Positions 43,638-56,604 of a stretch of DNA of 64,000 nt are shown here, piece after piece; the stretch's first letter is position 1; every line of letters begins with the position of its first letter. Under the pieces are notes generated by a model, which had not been told where the DNA came from, ran no database searches, and saw only the letters and a list, made by a program, of their open reading frames with translations. The position numbers and the translations under genes are program-made. Source of the stretch: Larix kaempferi (Eukaryota > Streptophyta > Pinopsida > Pinales > Pinaceae); the NCBI GenBank assembly GCA_027924585.1, contig BSBM01000877.1, forward strand, positions 5,147,501-5,211,500. Direction: 5' to 3'.

Positions 43638-44241
43638 TGTTAGTTTTTCATACAATTATAGCAGTATAATTTAATTGCAAATAAACAATAGGATCACTAG
43701 AAGAATAACCAAGCATAGAAACTATGAACACAAGAATTTTATCCTGGGAAACCCAACAGGGAAAAAACCCAACAACCTTCTTATAGTGATGATCAATCCC
43801 GAGAATAGAGTACAAAGATAAGAGAGAAAATATAAAATTTCTCCAAGTGAAAACCCCAAAATCACTTCTTCTTGTTGTAGATGCGAACTTCTTTCTCACT
43901 AGTGCGAACTAGCTTGTGTTGAATGAGTGACTAAATGAGGCACACGACCTCCCTATTTATACACTTGCAAAACTGACTTTTTCCTAACTGGGTCAACTTG
44001 TCTGACTGACAGGGCCGACTTGTCTTGGGGAAAGATAAATTTAATATTTAATAATTCTTTTCTTTGTGTATCTTTACCCCAAGGTTTACATTGATTCTTT
44101 CAAGGGTTTACATGATCAAAGGTTTACATTGATTCTTTCAAGGGTTTACATGATCAAATACATTAATATTTTCTCTCGTAGGAGGTACAACAACAATAAA
44201 ATACAATAAGAATAACTTCCGAAGTTGCACTATTTCCAACA
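43638..44241 (-). repeat. Copia-D 5' LTR
   Basis: The minus strand starts TGTTGGAAATAG and ends AAAACTAACA (604 bp). A tandem 37-bp repeat AAGGTTTACATTGATTC to ACATGATCA occurs at about 44082-44157. Reversed TATA-type TATTTATACA is at 43953-43962. Confidence 0.85.
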
Positions 44242-44249
44242 CAAGGTAA

Positions 44250-45540
44250 CGAGAAGGTATCATACTATCAACTATCTACATAATTCAACAATGGTCTTTA
44301 TAGTGATTGAAAAAGAAAAACAACATGAGTGGAATGCTGACATAATCTATTATCTTATGAATCTTACATGTCTAGATCACTTGGTTGATCATAAGAGAAG
44401 AGCTTTAAGGTTAAAATTTCCTAAGTATTGTTTGGTTCAAGGTTGACTAGTTTGGAGAAACCCTAAAGGATTGGTGCTTAGTGATCAAGATTATAGGAAA
44501 CTAATGTCAAAGTTACATATAGGGTTATGTGGGGGGAATTATGCATCAAATATGCTGGCTAGATTTTAAGGGCAGGTTATTGTTGGCCTACAACATTTGC
44601 AGATGTCCATAGGTTTGTTAGAATATGTAAGTCTTGTCAAAGCTTTGCCTTTGCAGCCGATATTAGTAGAAACACCTTTCCAACAATGGGGCCTTGATTT
44701 TATCAGTAAATTTAAGGAAACTTCAAGTAATGAATATACATGGATCCTTAGTGCAACTGATTATTTCACAAAGTGGATAGAAGCTATGCCTACTAAGAAG
44801 GAAACCGATAAAGTAGTCATGGAGTTCCTAGAATACATGATTATCACAAGATTCGGTCTCCTATCAAAGATCACCATAGACAATGCCATGGCTTTCAATT
44901 CAATGGTATTCTCCACATTTTGTTTTAAATATATGGTATTGTTCTATCCCATTCTTCCAACTGTTACCCTCAAGGAAATGGTCTTGCAACATCAAGTAAC
45001 AAGCATTTAATGACAATCATTAAATTGTCATTAAAAAGACAGTGGGAGATAACAAATAAAGTTGGGATAGTAAGATCAAGTATGCTCTCTGGGTTGATAG
45101 GATAACAAAGAAACAAGCTATAGGAAAAAACGATTTTAGTTTACGAGATTGAAGTTACTTTGCCTATACATTTAAGGATCTCGGTATATCAATTATTGCA
45201 ACAACTCATTTCAGATCAGAATGTAGTTTAGGGAAAGATAAATCACTTGATAAAGGTTGATGAAAATAGAAGGAATGCAACAATTCATTTGATCAATTTG
45301 TTAAGAGCTAGGCAAAGGTCAAAGGTGTATTTGATAAAACAACTTGTTTAAGGTCATTTTAGGAAGGTGATCTTGTGCTTATGTGGGATAAGAGGAAAAT
45401 AAAACTAGGCAAGCATTGCAAGTTTGACAGTCTATGGTAGGGTCCTTACAAAATTGTGATTTGGATGGAGAAAAGATGCAGTGACCTGTGAACGAGCAAA
45501 TCTTGAAATTGTTCTTCAATGATATCTTTTGATGCCCAAG
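44250..45540 (+). pseudogene. Ty3/Gypsy integrase remnant
   Basis: The plus strand reads, with stops, H-I-G-L-C-G-G-N-Y-A (zinc region), Q-L-Q-P-I-L-V-E-T-P-F-Q-Q-W-G-L-D-F-I, W-I-L-S-A-T-D-Y-F-T-K-W-I-E-A, I-D-N-A-M-A-F and later G-D-L-V-L-M-W-D-K-R and G-P-Y-K-I-V. This is the Gypsy integrase core and C-terminal module, with the first two catalytic Asp recognisable. The P-F-Q-Q-W-G-L-D-F-I form is typical of plant Gypsy elements without a chromodomain. No LTR of this element could be placed. Confidence 0.85.
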
Positions 45541-46850
45541 GGGTATCCAGGTAACATAGTGTAGGTTTTCATTTCAATATTATATCAGAATTGTCATGTT
45601 GCATTTATAGTTTCAAGCATATTCTTTATTTCATATGTACAAATGACATTTTGAATATGCTGGTATCCATGTATTTTCTTGCGCTTTTGACATTTACTAA
45701 TGAGAATGTTTCAGGTTATAGGTTGCAGATTTTGGAGTTCTCGTATGCTTTCTTAGTGTTACCGTTTGAACTAGTAGTCCTTTAAAGCAAACTAAGTATG
45801 CCCCGTGTTAGTGATGGTAAGTGTTACCACCTAAGTTGTACTTAGTTGGACTCTCAATGAATTGCCGAAGTCTGAACAAGCAGATTGTTCAGTATCAGAA
45901 GTTCAGTAGTCCAAGCAGGCCAATTTTGGCCCTTTTCAAAATTTTGCATGTTCATACCTGTTGTTAGGGAAAGTATCCTATAGCAGGGGAGAGACTACCA
46001 ACGCACTGATGTAAAAAGACAGACATACAATGTTCTGCAAATACAATTACTAAGCAAAGAGATCAGGGTTAGAAGGATGTGTACCTTATTCATAAGGTTG
46101 ATCCAAGCCTTTCTCTTCCTTGCTCTTCAATGCAACAACTTGCAAAACAACTTCCAACCTTCCTTATACCAATTTGACTAAAAACAAAAGGATTGATATT
46201 TATAATAACATAAAACATCAACTTGTAATCAGATCTGAAACATACATGAATAAATCATAGTTGGGAAAGGAAGAATATCTGATCTTTATTAATGCATGAA
46301 GCAAGTACATAAATTATGCCTGTCTGCAACTAGCACCGTCGTAACCAGACCCTGGGTTCCTGCTCCTCTCTCTTGAGTAAGAATTCCTCTAGCATTACAT
46401 TACCAAAAGTTGGCTCCCCTTCTCCAAGGCCCTCCCCTTGTATTTATGGCAAGGGTAGGAGGTGTTACCAACTTATTTGTACCATAGTTGGATTATCTGA
46501 AGAGCAGCCATTTGACAAACATGATAAATGTTTGTGCTCCAGTGTATCAAATGATCCAGCATTTGTGACTAGAAAGTTTTGGCTAGCCAGTTTTGTTTTT
46601 CAGTTGAGATGACCATGGCCCCATGGGGTTTGTAATAAAGTATGCTAGTAGGATCTGAGCGTCTCGGTTCCCCATGACTTGATTAAGCAACTAAGGTATT
46701 CCAGGGAGTTTTTTCCCTTGTCAATTATACTTTGCCTATAGCCGAGCTATAATCGATGAGGTTTTCTCCCACTTCCTCCAAAGCTGGAATGCCCGATTTT
46801 GAAAATTTTAGCCATGGGGGGTTATTAGAGTCCAACTGATGTATATAAGC
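45541..46850. other. No gene seen
   Basis: A/T-rich DNA between the Gypsy integrase and the next repeat-rich block. It may be the 3' part of the same Gypsy element. Reading frames carry no known domain. Confidence 0.4.
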
Positions 46851-49800
46851 CTACTAGACACTATTAGAATAAATGTTGGTCATGTCCTAGGTCCATAGAA
46901 CCCTCAGAAAAAATTTCAAATTTTTTTTACCGGGTCCATCGAAATTTGGGTTTTTAATTATTTTTTAAATTTTAATAAATTTCTCTATAGTTTAAATAGA
47001 GAAATTCCAATTTGTAATATGTCAGTCGTCCAGGGTCCGAATTCAGTGATTGATGGCTCGTTTCACAAGCCAAAAATCACACATGACCCATGGACCAGCT
47101 AAACCCAACTTTCGGATGTCAATTCAGCCTCATAATTAATATTTTCTCTAAAAAGCCATTTACAGAGAAATTATTAATTAAAATAATAAAAATGATTATT
47201 TTGGAGATAATCCAAATCTCTCCAAAATAATCCAAAAAGATTACAATAAAAGGCCAATTGACATGGCACTCATCATTCATGATGATTCCAATCAACTCCA
47301 AGAACATTCAGTGAGGTATCCAGTCAGCACCAATCATCTCCTTCAAGAAGAATTCGCCCTCCATGCATGCAAAGTCGAGTTTGTGATGTGGAGTGGGCAT
47401 TTAATGAAATTTGGTTGGTGATAGATTGCATTGAATGGGAGTGGGGGCGCCTTGCCTAGGTGGAGGCCACCTCCTACTCTCACCTACCATGATTGGTGGT
47501 TATACTCCAAGCACCTACCTCAAGCTAACTCACCATCTCCATGCTAGCTCACGTCTTCCTCTTTTTTAGTGCGAGTTCTCCATGTGGCATCTCGTGGTTT
47601 GCTTGGTGGTGTTTCCAAAGTGGGATGGGGGGCGCCTTGCCTAGGTGGAGGCCACCTCCCCATCCACATAGGCTCCAAACTCAAGTTTAAAGATGAGTTA
47701 AGACTCCAAGCTCGATTTGGTTGGTGTTGACATGGATTTGATTGGTTTTTGTTGGAGTTTTTGGCTCTCCTTGTGCCAAATTCGAATTAGGGTTTTAGGC
47801 TAGTGTTTTGTTATTTAAAGAAGCCATTTGGGCTCTTTTCTTCATGGAGATTTTGAGCATGAACACTCTGCCAAAATACTATTGTAATATTTGTTTGATT
47901 TTTGAATAATATATTGACTTTGGAGGTCCATACAAGAGCTTTGGGGTTGTCTTTCACATTGCTTGGTGATATTCTTCTCACCCTATTTCTTATCTCAAGT
48001 TTTGCAATATTTAGTATATGTTCTATATATTTTAGAAATGTACTATTCGGTTTAACTTGTTTGATGTTTAGGGGTTTTGCAGGATTCGCATAAGGTGGAG
48101 AATGACTTGGAGATCAAGTTGCTCTTTACATTCCAATGGTTATTAGCACCTAATCAAAGTTGTCTTGCAGCTTCCCAAAAGATTCTTTGTTCAAAGAGAA
48201 GAAACACTTCCAAAGCGTTTTGGCCTCTTCCTCCATCAACAAATTTTTCAAAACTTTCTTGGTTTCTTGTCCTTAAGCTTACCTCTTCAAGCCCATCTCC
48301 ATTAGACTAGCCTCACTCACCCATTCGTTTTGCCCATTTTCTCCTCTTCCATTTCCTTGTTCTTTGCCTTAGATCTACCGCTTCATCCTTCCATTCGTTT
48401 TGCCCTTCAAAGCTCCTTTCATCCATCCCTTTTTTGTCTTCACTTCTCTCCCTTAGATCCATTCGCTCCTCCTCCTTGAGAGCCCTAAAACACATACAAA
48501 AACCAAAAACGATTTGCTTAAGTCTAGTGTTAGTTAGATCTCAAGTTTTTGTATCTCATTTACAATCTTATGCATTTGAAAAAGTTAGTTTTAGAAGCAT
48601 TATAGATCTCATCTTTTTACACTAGTAGAACTTGTAATTGTTTAAACTTTAGTTTCCATTTGAAGGATAGAATTTTTTGATAAAAATATCTTAAATTTTT
48701 TATGTTTTAGATCTCATTTCTAGCATTTTTTAGGCATCTTTTGTTCGCTGGTCCGTTTTCCCATATTAAATTTTTCAAACCAAAATCTCATGCTTTTACA
48801 TGTTAGATCTTAGTTTTCAGTTTTTAGACTTAGTAGTTTTCAATTTCGCTTGATTTCTAACTTCTAATGGGTGCTTGTTGAGTGCTTTTTCCAAGCTTGT
48901 GTAGGTCTCTTTGAAAGAGAAGACAAACTAGTGAGCACATTCGAAGAAGAGCAAGTACATTCGAGGAGAAGATCCAAACCAAGCAATAAACCAAGAAACA
49001 ATCTCCTTTTTTGTACTAGCCTTCAAAGGCTTCCAGGTTTTATTGCAATAATTTGTCTATCTTACGTTTCTCAAAGAAGACCTTTCAAGGGTTAAAATCC
49101 CAAAGGCAATTGTATAAAATTTATAAAAAGTTCAAGTGGAGGAGGCCTCCACTTTTTTGGTTTTCTTCCCCATTTGGGGAAGAGTGTTGTGGTTGGTTAG
49201 CTTAGATCTTTCATTTCATGCTTTAGATTAGTCTTTTTATTTCATTTTCGTACTCTCTTCCAAGTTTTGACTTGAGGTAGTATCCTTGGTTTTGACTTGA
49301 GGTAGTATCCTTGGCAGGACCACATAACTTTGTGGTTACTCCTTTTTCCCTGTTAGTTTCCTTGGTCGAAATTTCAGCTAGCTAAACAGTTCTCAAGTGC
49401 TAGCGATTCTAGTGGTCAACCTTGTTCGGAGGAAGACCCCACCTTAGAGTAAATTTGTTTGGTAGAATACTAAGTCATTTTTTATTATTTTGCAAGTAAC
49501 ATGCTACTTATCTTTTATATCTGTTGAGCTATCACATGGTTTATTTTCACAACTGCTTTTACTTGCAATAAAATAAACAAAGCCCCTTGAACTTGGCCAA
49601 ATCCAAGTCAAGAGCACTCTCTGTCGGAGAGCATATTTTAGACTTGCATTTTCCCCTTGCATTAGGCATATTAGATTTGAAAAGTCTCTTGAACTTTGGT
49701 ATTAAGACTAAGTCAAGAGCGCTCTCTATCGGAGAGTTGAACGGTGCTCTTAATTAATAAAATACTTCAACTCACATTCCCTCATTAATTAATTTATTTT

Positions 49801-50460
49801 TGTTATTTGTCCAACACCCGTATGCTTTGCCAACCTGAAAGGGTTGGACTAGTACTCAGAAAGGTGAAGGATTTGCTAAGCTTATAAGTGATAACCTAAT
49901 TAAAACTTTACCCCAAATCCAAAACCAGCGTCAAATCACTGAGGTTGCTTCCTGAAACAGGTGGTGCCAGGAATCCACTGTCAGACTCGAGGGCGGTTCA
50001 AACATCGGACACCTATCCTCTGAATCTGGGTGCTCCCGACCTATCATCTAAGAGGTTGCTAGTATTTTTCTTGGTTAGGTTTACTCTTTTGATATCCTTG
50101 TTCTTAGCTTAATAATCAAGACCATTAAAATATTCAATTTACCAAGATAATTTTCATAACGATCTCACGAACAACACTTTTTCAAGATCCACACATTCAG
50201 CATCACAATCTTTACTTTTCTTTGACTCCATAAGGCACTGGTTATTAAAAGTTTATATCTTGATCAGGACCATTTGTCCTTGTGTTTATTTTCATATTGT
50301 GAATGCTTTATTTGATTATAAGTCTTGAAACGTACTGCCATCTTGTCATCTTATTTAGCAACGTGGATTGCATCTTATCTTGTTATCTCATTTTTTAATT
50401 TGGTCTCATCACAAGAAAACTCCTAAACAACACCCATCCGCATCATTTCACCAAAACACT
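46851..50460. other. Repeat-rich DNA, possibly a Gypsy LTR and leader; no gene seen
   Basis: A TATA-like TTATTTAAAGAAGCC at about 47812 followed by a G/C-poor leader suggests an LTR promoter. Repeats: GGGGGCGCCTTGCCTAGG at 47445 and 47635; TTTTGACTTGAGGTAGTATC twice in 25-bp tandem (49264-49313); AAGTCAAGAGCACTCTCTGTCGG twice about 106 bp apart (49607, 49713). No protein domain is recognisable. Confidence 0.4.
49264..49313. repeat. 25-bp perfect tandem duplication
   Basis: The unit TTTTGACTTGAGGTAGTATC plus CTTGG is repeated twice back to back. Confidence 0.9.
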
Positions 50461-50489
50461 TAAAAAAACATAAAGAGCCTTAGTGAAAC

Positions 50490-50700
50490 TCTTTGTAGGG
50501 ACTACCCCCCTTGGCTTCGTTAGGAGTTAGCCTAAACGGAGGAGCTGGGATTCAGGTGACAGTACCTGGCTCATTGCTTGCCCCCAAGGCCACACCTCTC
50601 CCCACTTCCAGTGAGGGAGACAACTTTCGAAAGATTTCCGCTACTGGTGTGCAATCTGGCGGACAACAAGAATATAAGTTCAAAAGGTGGTTGGCATAGT
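50490..50700 (+). repeat. Segment related to 36530-36730
   Basis: Contains CCCCTTGGCTTCG, AGGAGTTAGCCTAAACGG, GATTCAGGTGACAGTACC and CCCCCAAGGCCACACC, parallel to the segment at 36530. A 62-codon frame (50511-50699) crosses it but looks incidental. Confidence 0.5.
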
Positions 50701-51483
50701 TAGTTGAGGAAGTTGGAATAACTCCCGAAACTAATCCATAGATTGTGTTTTTATATATTTTTTCGAGATTTCTTAAGATACCTGCGACTATGACGTAAGA
50801 CAACCTGCGAATGACTCGCGACTATCCTAACTTGCAGCTAGCGGGTGCAACTTTTCAAAAGATACTTGCGGGTTGTTAGTGTAGACACCTGTGGCTAACC
50901 TGCGTGTTGGCAAGCATAAGAGTTGCGGTTATGCTCTAAAATAGGCAGAAAAAGTATGTTTTTGAGGAAAGAACTGCAAGGCTCAGTTCTAAGTCATCTA
51001 AGGTCAAGTAAGCTCTTTTATCCATAATGTCCTTTTGTGTGATCGACAAGGCAATGTGATCATGGACGAAGAAGTGCTAATTTGACCGATAATAGATGCC
51101 CCCTAATGTATGAGGTCAGAGGGAAACGATGGCCGAAATGCATTACAATACATGAAGAGGAGGAGCGAGGAAACCACAGGATGAGATCACAAACAATACC
51201 TGAAACAGAAACAAGGTCAACCATTAATTACAATCTTGATATCAGGAGAATTTCAGAATGGTAGAACATGATCTCCAATACATAATAGAGAGATGTATAT
51301 AGCATGGCCACTGAAATACAATTGTGGATCCATGTCAAAATAGGAGATCATAGCCATAACAACAAACTGGATTTATGTCTCATCAAGAGTAAAAAATGGG
51401 TGTGGCTCAGTCTTGCACAGCTTGGGTGATAACAAAATATGATGATGCTATTATAGGCCCAAGGTCTTCATTCAAACCGTCTC

Positions 51484-51880
51484 AAGGTACGAGTCCTAAC
51501 CATGCGAATAAAGGAGTTGAGGTCGAACATGGAGGACACCGTTTGATTACCGGCCATTGATGTGGATCGTTAACAAACACGAGGGCCCCCCACCAATAAT
51601 GAAAATGGGACCCAAGGTACTTAGTACATTCCAACAAGTGTGAATAAGGGGTCTTGAAGTCGAACACTTGAAGAATCCATCGAGTAGGAGACATGGATGT
51701 ATTCCCATTACTCAATAGCGAGGGAAATTGCCACTGATGACTGCAATCCCCAAGGTACTACCGAAAACTCTAAACTTCATTCCCAGAGCAAGATGAGTTG
51801 AAGTCGATGGGAAGAAGTCCGTTGGAATGGAGGCCTTAAGGCATCCTCCATCATCCAACGCGAGATACAATCAAAAAATT
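51484..51880. repeat. Degenerate tandem array, about 130-137-bp period
   Basis: Three units start near 51484, 51614 and 51751, each with CAAGGTAC, a GTGAATAAGG- or GCGAATAAAGG-like word and GTTGAGGTCGA or CTTGAAGTCGA. Confidence 0.6.
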
Positions 51881-52284
51881 GATCTGATCTGGAGTAGGAC
51901 TGAGTACATGATGAAACAAACTGATACCAAGGAATGGACGACACATGAGGTCAAGGCAACTGCATAATGGCCGACACAGGTTGTATCCTTGAATTGTGAG
52001 CACGACACAAGAGTGACTTAAGCAGCTTTTTGAAAACAAAGGGACCATGATATAAATCTGCAATGTAGGAGACATTAACAGATTCTCCATATGATTGGAA
52101 GAGTAACCAACCAGAGGAGTAAAAAATTTGAGATCCTAAGGCCAAAACTAGAACCCAACTTGTTTGATAGACTCAAAAAGGTGCTTTGTTCAAGGACATA
52201 GTTGACTTGCTGCCAATACATTGTAAGATAAATAACATTCTTCCCTTCCCTTTTCTCTTTTTGTTAAAGAATGTCTTTTCTTAA

Positions 52285-53060
52285 TTTTAATGAGCATGAA
52301 AAGGTGGAAAAGAAAGCTCGATAATATCCTTCTTGTTAGTTTTAATGAGTCCAAGAAAGAAAACTCAATAGTCCTTCATTTTTGAAACAAGCTCGAAGAG
52401 GGGAGAGAAGAATGCTTGGTATAAGTCCAACCATGTGTAATTTAACGAGTCCATGGTAGGGAAACTCAGGTCTTTCTTCATGTTTTAACGAGTTTGAAGA
52501 AGAGATAGACTAATACTCGATAGTTTACGGTTCCGTGGATTTTAATATCGAGCCTAGATCTGTTTGTGCTCGCCGATGTTTTCATATTTAAGGAGTCTGA
52601 AAAACTTAAATAAGAACTCCATACACCTACTCGTGGATCTTAATATCGAGCCCGAGTTGGTCCGATGTTTTCATATTTAAAGAGTCTGAAAAACTTAAAC
52701 AAAAACTCTATATACCCTCTCGTGGATTTCACATCGAGCCCGAGTTGGTGTATGCTCGCTGGTGTTTTCATATTTCGAGAGTCTGAAAATCCTAAAGAAG
52801 ACTCGAAAGGGGTCCTTTTTTGTAAAGTTAGTTTCCTCACTCGAAAAAGGGTAAAACAATGCGGGAGAGAACTCTTCTAGTTAAGTATGACTAGAGTATA
52901 CATTTTTCGTAAATAATCTACAAAGCTCCTGAAAAGGGGTAAACTTATATCAAAGTGGATGTCTGTTCAAGTCCTTTAACGAGTCTGAACAAGACAAGTA
53001 TGCTCGACAATCTTGTTTGATTTAAAGAGTCTAACAAGAGCATGAAAAGACTCTATCAGA
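52285..53060. repeat. Cluster of TTTAAYGAGTCTGAA motifs
   Basis: Nine variants of TTTTAACGAGTCTGAA-AAG occur, including those near 52289, 52351, 52441, 52485, 52585, 52675, 52770, 52975 and 53018. Most are followed within 10-25 bp by ACTC. Three lie in a longer tandem unit (89 to 97 bp) with GATGTTTTCATATTT and ATCGAGCCCGAGTTGGT. No protein is encoded. Confidence 0.65.
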
Positions 53061-54200
53061 CCATGGAAACTTAATCTTAGGTACAAATAATGTACAAGGT
53101 ATAAGTTTCTTGATTTGTCAAATGACGGACGGACTGTAGCTAGAAACAACGTCAATGGATAGCATAAAATGTTGGTTCAAAGTGCACAAAAGGGTTTCAA
53201 AATGACATAAAGTGACATAAAAGATTAAAGTGTTAAGCTAAACTGGTGTTATCACATTTTATGTCGGCAGCAGCTTCCTCACTGCAGACTGTGCGGCCGA
53301 GGACTGCACAATACCTTTTTTTCCAGATCAGGAGATCAGTTGCCTTCAGATGAGGCATTTTTGTTCAGATTGCCCCTAGAAGACATATCAAAGGGGATAG
53401 ACAGTTGGACTTACCATCTACCACAGGGTTATATTTCCCTGCCATGCTTTGACACAAGCTCATTTGAGACAGTTGCCTAGTCTTGTTCTGATCGAGATTA
53501 TCACAGTTTAGTGCTGGTTTATTATGTGCCCGGATTCAGCAGATATCCAGCTCAGATACAGGTTCAGTAGTAGCAGGTATATGGTGCAGCAGGTATTGCA
53601 TTTGATGGTTATTGCTCATGTTGTAGATTAGACTTATTTATACTTGTTAGTACACTAACTTTGCATGAGATGATATATTTGGTGATCTAGCTATGATGTG
53701 ATGTGTTTGGGCCCTTGGTGATGTCAGTCCACCCCTCCAGTTAGACTTATGTATATGCACGCTGAGTCATGTCCTATATACTTGGGTTAGACTTGATCAC
53801 TTAGCCCCTCGGTAGCTGACTTTAACATCATTATCACTTTCTCCACCCATCCGACTCATCCATGACACTTCTTCCCCGACTTGGATTCTGATTTGTGATC
53901 ACGAGGACCCCCTTCCCCACTGATCTCTGAGTTTTCCATGACTCCCTGTTTATTGTGCCTCGGCTCTTTAGTGTGTGAGATACACGGTTAGACCTGGGAT
54001 TTGCTCCTATCGGTTGCCCTCGATGTTGCAATGCAGTTAGGATTGTGTAGCCTCACCGGGTGCTCCCCACTTGTCATTGAAGCATGTATTGCCCACCCCC
54101 ATTACCTTTGCAGTATGAGCACCATGTTTATATCTTTTGAGATATGTATGTAGCCTAAGAGGGCCATGAAGAAATGAAGAAATGAAATGTAAGGCAGGCC
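53061..54200. other. No gene seen; probable retroelement internal DNA
   Basis: Non-coding sequence leading to the tandem duplication. Words near 54170-54200 (AAATGAAATGTAAGGCAGGCC) resemble the reverse of the sequence next to long LTR A3 at about 62740, suggesting the 3' end of the same element family. Confidence 0.35.
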
Positions 54201-56604
54201 AAAAAGGCTATTATGTTGTAAATGTAAATCTAGCCAAAAAAGGGCTAAGTATGAAACTCATTGTAAAATCCATGCAATGTGTTTATGAACGCACATGGAT
54301 TCTGGTCAGGTATACATGTCAGCATTTGTAGTGGTTATTCCTCACATAGTCCTGCGGGACAAGGAGGTGAGAAGGAGCAAGGGACAAGCTCAAGATTGCC
54401 CCCTAGAGTCTCAAGTTACGGTTTGCCGGACACCCAGTTTGGCGGCTCTAGAAAAGAACCTCACGGAGTCTTCGGATACGGATGTGAGTTGTGGGATACT
54501 TGTTAGATGACTAGTGGTGGTTTCCCTGCACTATACCCATTTGTGAGGCACCGCTCTTCCCCCTGTTCTGTCATGGCATACTTACCTTAGTGGACCCCAC
54601 TTTCCCGAGTTGTCCAAAGGGTCACATGATCTTCATCCTGGTCTTCCCATATCCTTTGCCTTGTCGCCCACATCACCTAGAGTCAGCAAAGTGGTCAATT
54701 CTATAGAGGTGTATAGCATCTTAGTCTTTTGGAGGTGGTGGGCCCACTTCACCAGGGCCTTGTATTATTTCGAGATTTAATGTACTTTTGATCACCATGT
54801 TATCGTTTATTGCTTAGTAATGTACTAACTTGTATAATTGAGCCTTGTCACTTCATGCTTGCATACAGGTTTCAGCTAGCACTCTTGTTGACCAGATTTG
54901 ACTTGGTCAAACTGGGTTGACTAGGCCAAAAAATGGGCCCAAAAAAATATTGTGATCGGAATTTCGATTTCGATCATTTGTTATCTACAGGGATCCCATA
55001 TGAGCATGCAATTGACGGAATTGCAAAATATTGAACCGTTTGAGAAATTTTTAATTATTATTGGTCAACTTTGACCTGTTTTAAATAAAAATTGTGGATT
55101 TGGGGCAAATAATGCCAAAGTGATGGATTAGGGTTGTTCAAGTGGTCATCCCTACTACTTTTGAGGTCCACGATCACATTGCAGCAGACAGTTCGGCAAT
55201 CGGGGCAATAAAAGTGGGTCAAAAGCCCAATTTTCATCTTCAACCATATAAACCAACAGAAAATACATGGAAATCAGAATTTGACTAAGGCAACTATAGA
55301 CGAATGGCAAAATTAAAGGTTGGAAATGGTAAAGGTAATCTCTAAGGTATTTTTGGGAATGTTTGATGTGATATTTGGGTATTGTGGGGCCCTCCATATG
55401 ACAAAAAGGCTATTATGTTGTAAATGTAAATCTAGCCAAAAAAGGGCTAAGTATGAAACTCATTGTAAAATCCATGCAATGTGTTTATGAACGCACATGG
55501 ATTCTGGTCAGGTATACATGTCAGCATTTGTAGTGGTTATTCCTCACATAGTCCTGCGGGACAAGGAGGTGAGAAGGAGCAAGGGACAAGCTCAAGATTG
55601 CCCCCTAGAGTCTCAAGTTACGGTTTGCCGGACACCCAGTTTGGCGGCTCTAGAAAAGAACCTCACGGAGTCTTCGGATACGGATGTGAGTTGTGGGATA
55701 CTTGTTAGATGACTAGTGGTGGTTTCCCTGCACTATACCCATTTGTGAGGCACCGCTCTTCCCCCTGTTCTGTCATGGCATACTTACCTTAGTGGACCCC
55801 ACTTTCCCGAGTTGTCCAAAGGGTCACATGATCTTCATCCTGGTCTTCCCATATCCTTTGCCTTGTCGCCCACATCACCTAGAGTCAGCAAAGTGGTCAA
55901 TTCTATAGAGGTGTATAGCATCTTAGTCTTTTGGAGGTGGTGGGCCCACTTCACCAGGGCCTTGTATTATTTCGAGATTTAATGTACTTTTGATCACCAT
56001 GTTATCGTTTATTGCTTAGTAATGTACTAACTTGTATAATTGAGCCTTGTCACTTCATGCTTGCATACAGGTTTCAGCTAGCACTCTTGTTGACCAGATT
56101 TGACTTGGTCAAACTGGGTTGACTAGGCCAAAAAATGGGCCCAAAAAAATATTGTGATCGGAATTTCGATTTCGATCATTTGTTATCTACAGGGATCCCA
56201 TATGAGCATGCAATTGACGGAATTGCAAAATATTGAACCGTTTGAGAAATTTTTAATTATTATTGGTCAACTTTGACCTGTTTTAAATAAAAATTGTGGA
56301 TTTGGGGCAAATAATGCCAAAGTGATGGATTAGGGTTGTTCAAGTGGTCATCCCTACTACTTTTGAGGTCCACGATCACATTGCAGCAGACAGTTCGGCA
56401 ATCGGGGCAATAAAAGTGGGTCAAAAGCCCAATTTTCATCTTCAACCATATAAACCAACAGAAAATACATGGAAATCAGAATTTGACTAAGGCAACTATA
56501 GACGAATGGCAAAATTAAAGGTTGGAAATGGTAAAGGTAATCTCTAAGGTATTTTTGGGAATGTTTGATGTGATATTTGGGTATTGTGGGGCCCTCCATA
56601 TGAC
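54201..56604. repeat. 1202-bp near-perfect tandem duplication
   Basis: The segment 54201-55402 is repeated as 55403-56604. Every stretch compared by eye was identical, and all small reading frames recur at an offset of exactly 1202. The unit joins CATATGAC to AAAAAGGCTATT at 55402/55403. It contains about 282 bp of flanking or internal DNA and the first 920 bp of the long LTR. It is either very recent or an assembly artefact. Confidence 0.95.

Larger units (their letters stand above)
36845..44241 (-). mobile_element. Copia-D: reversed Copia element invaded by Copia-C
   Basis: The 5' LTR is at 43638-44241, pol remnants at 42021-43605, a 3'-UTR array at 41065-41900 and the left piece of the 3' LTR at 36845-36987. 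Copia-C sits in the 3' LTR. The 5-mers outside are AAAGG (36840-36844) and CAAGG (44242-44246), 4 of 5 identical, supporting one original insertion. Gag, protease and integrase are missing: the linker before the reverse transcriptase joins directly to a 32-bp stretch next to the 5' LTR. The reconstruction is inference from boundaries. Confidence 0.75.

Noticed and set aside
49962-49980. TGGTGCCAGGAATCC as a Gypsy primer-binding site
   Set aside because: It fits no tRNA end I can name beyond TGG, and no LTR end (CA) precedes it.
54279-54506. Repeated 75-codon frame as a duplicated gene
   Set aside because: It recurs at 55481 only because the whole 1202-bp DNA unit is duplicated, and it spans the presumed LTR start.
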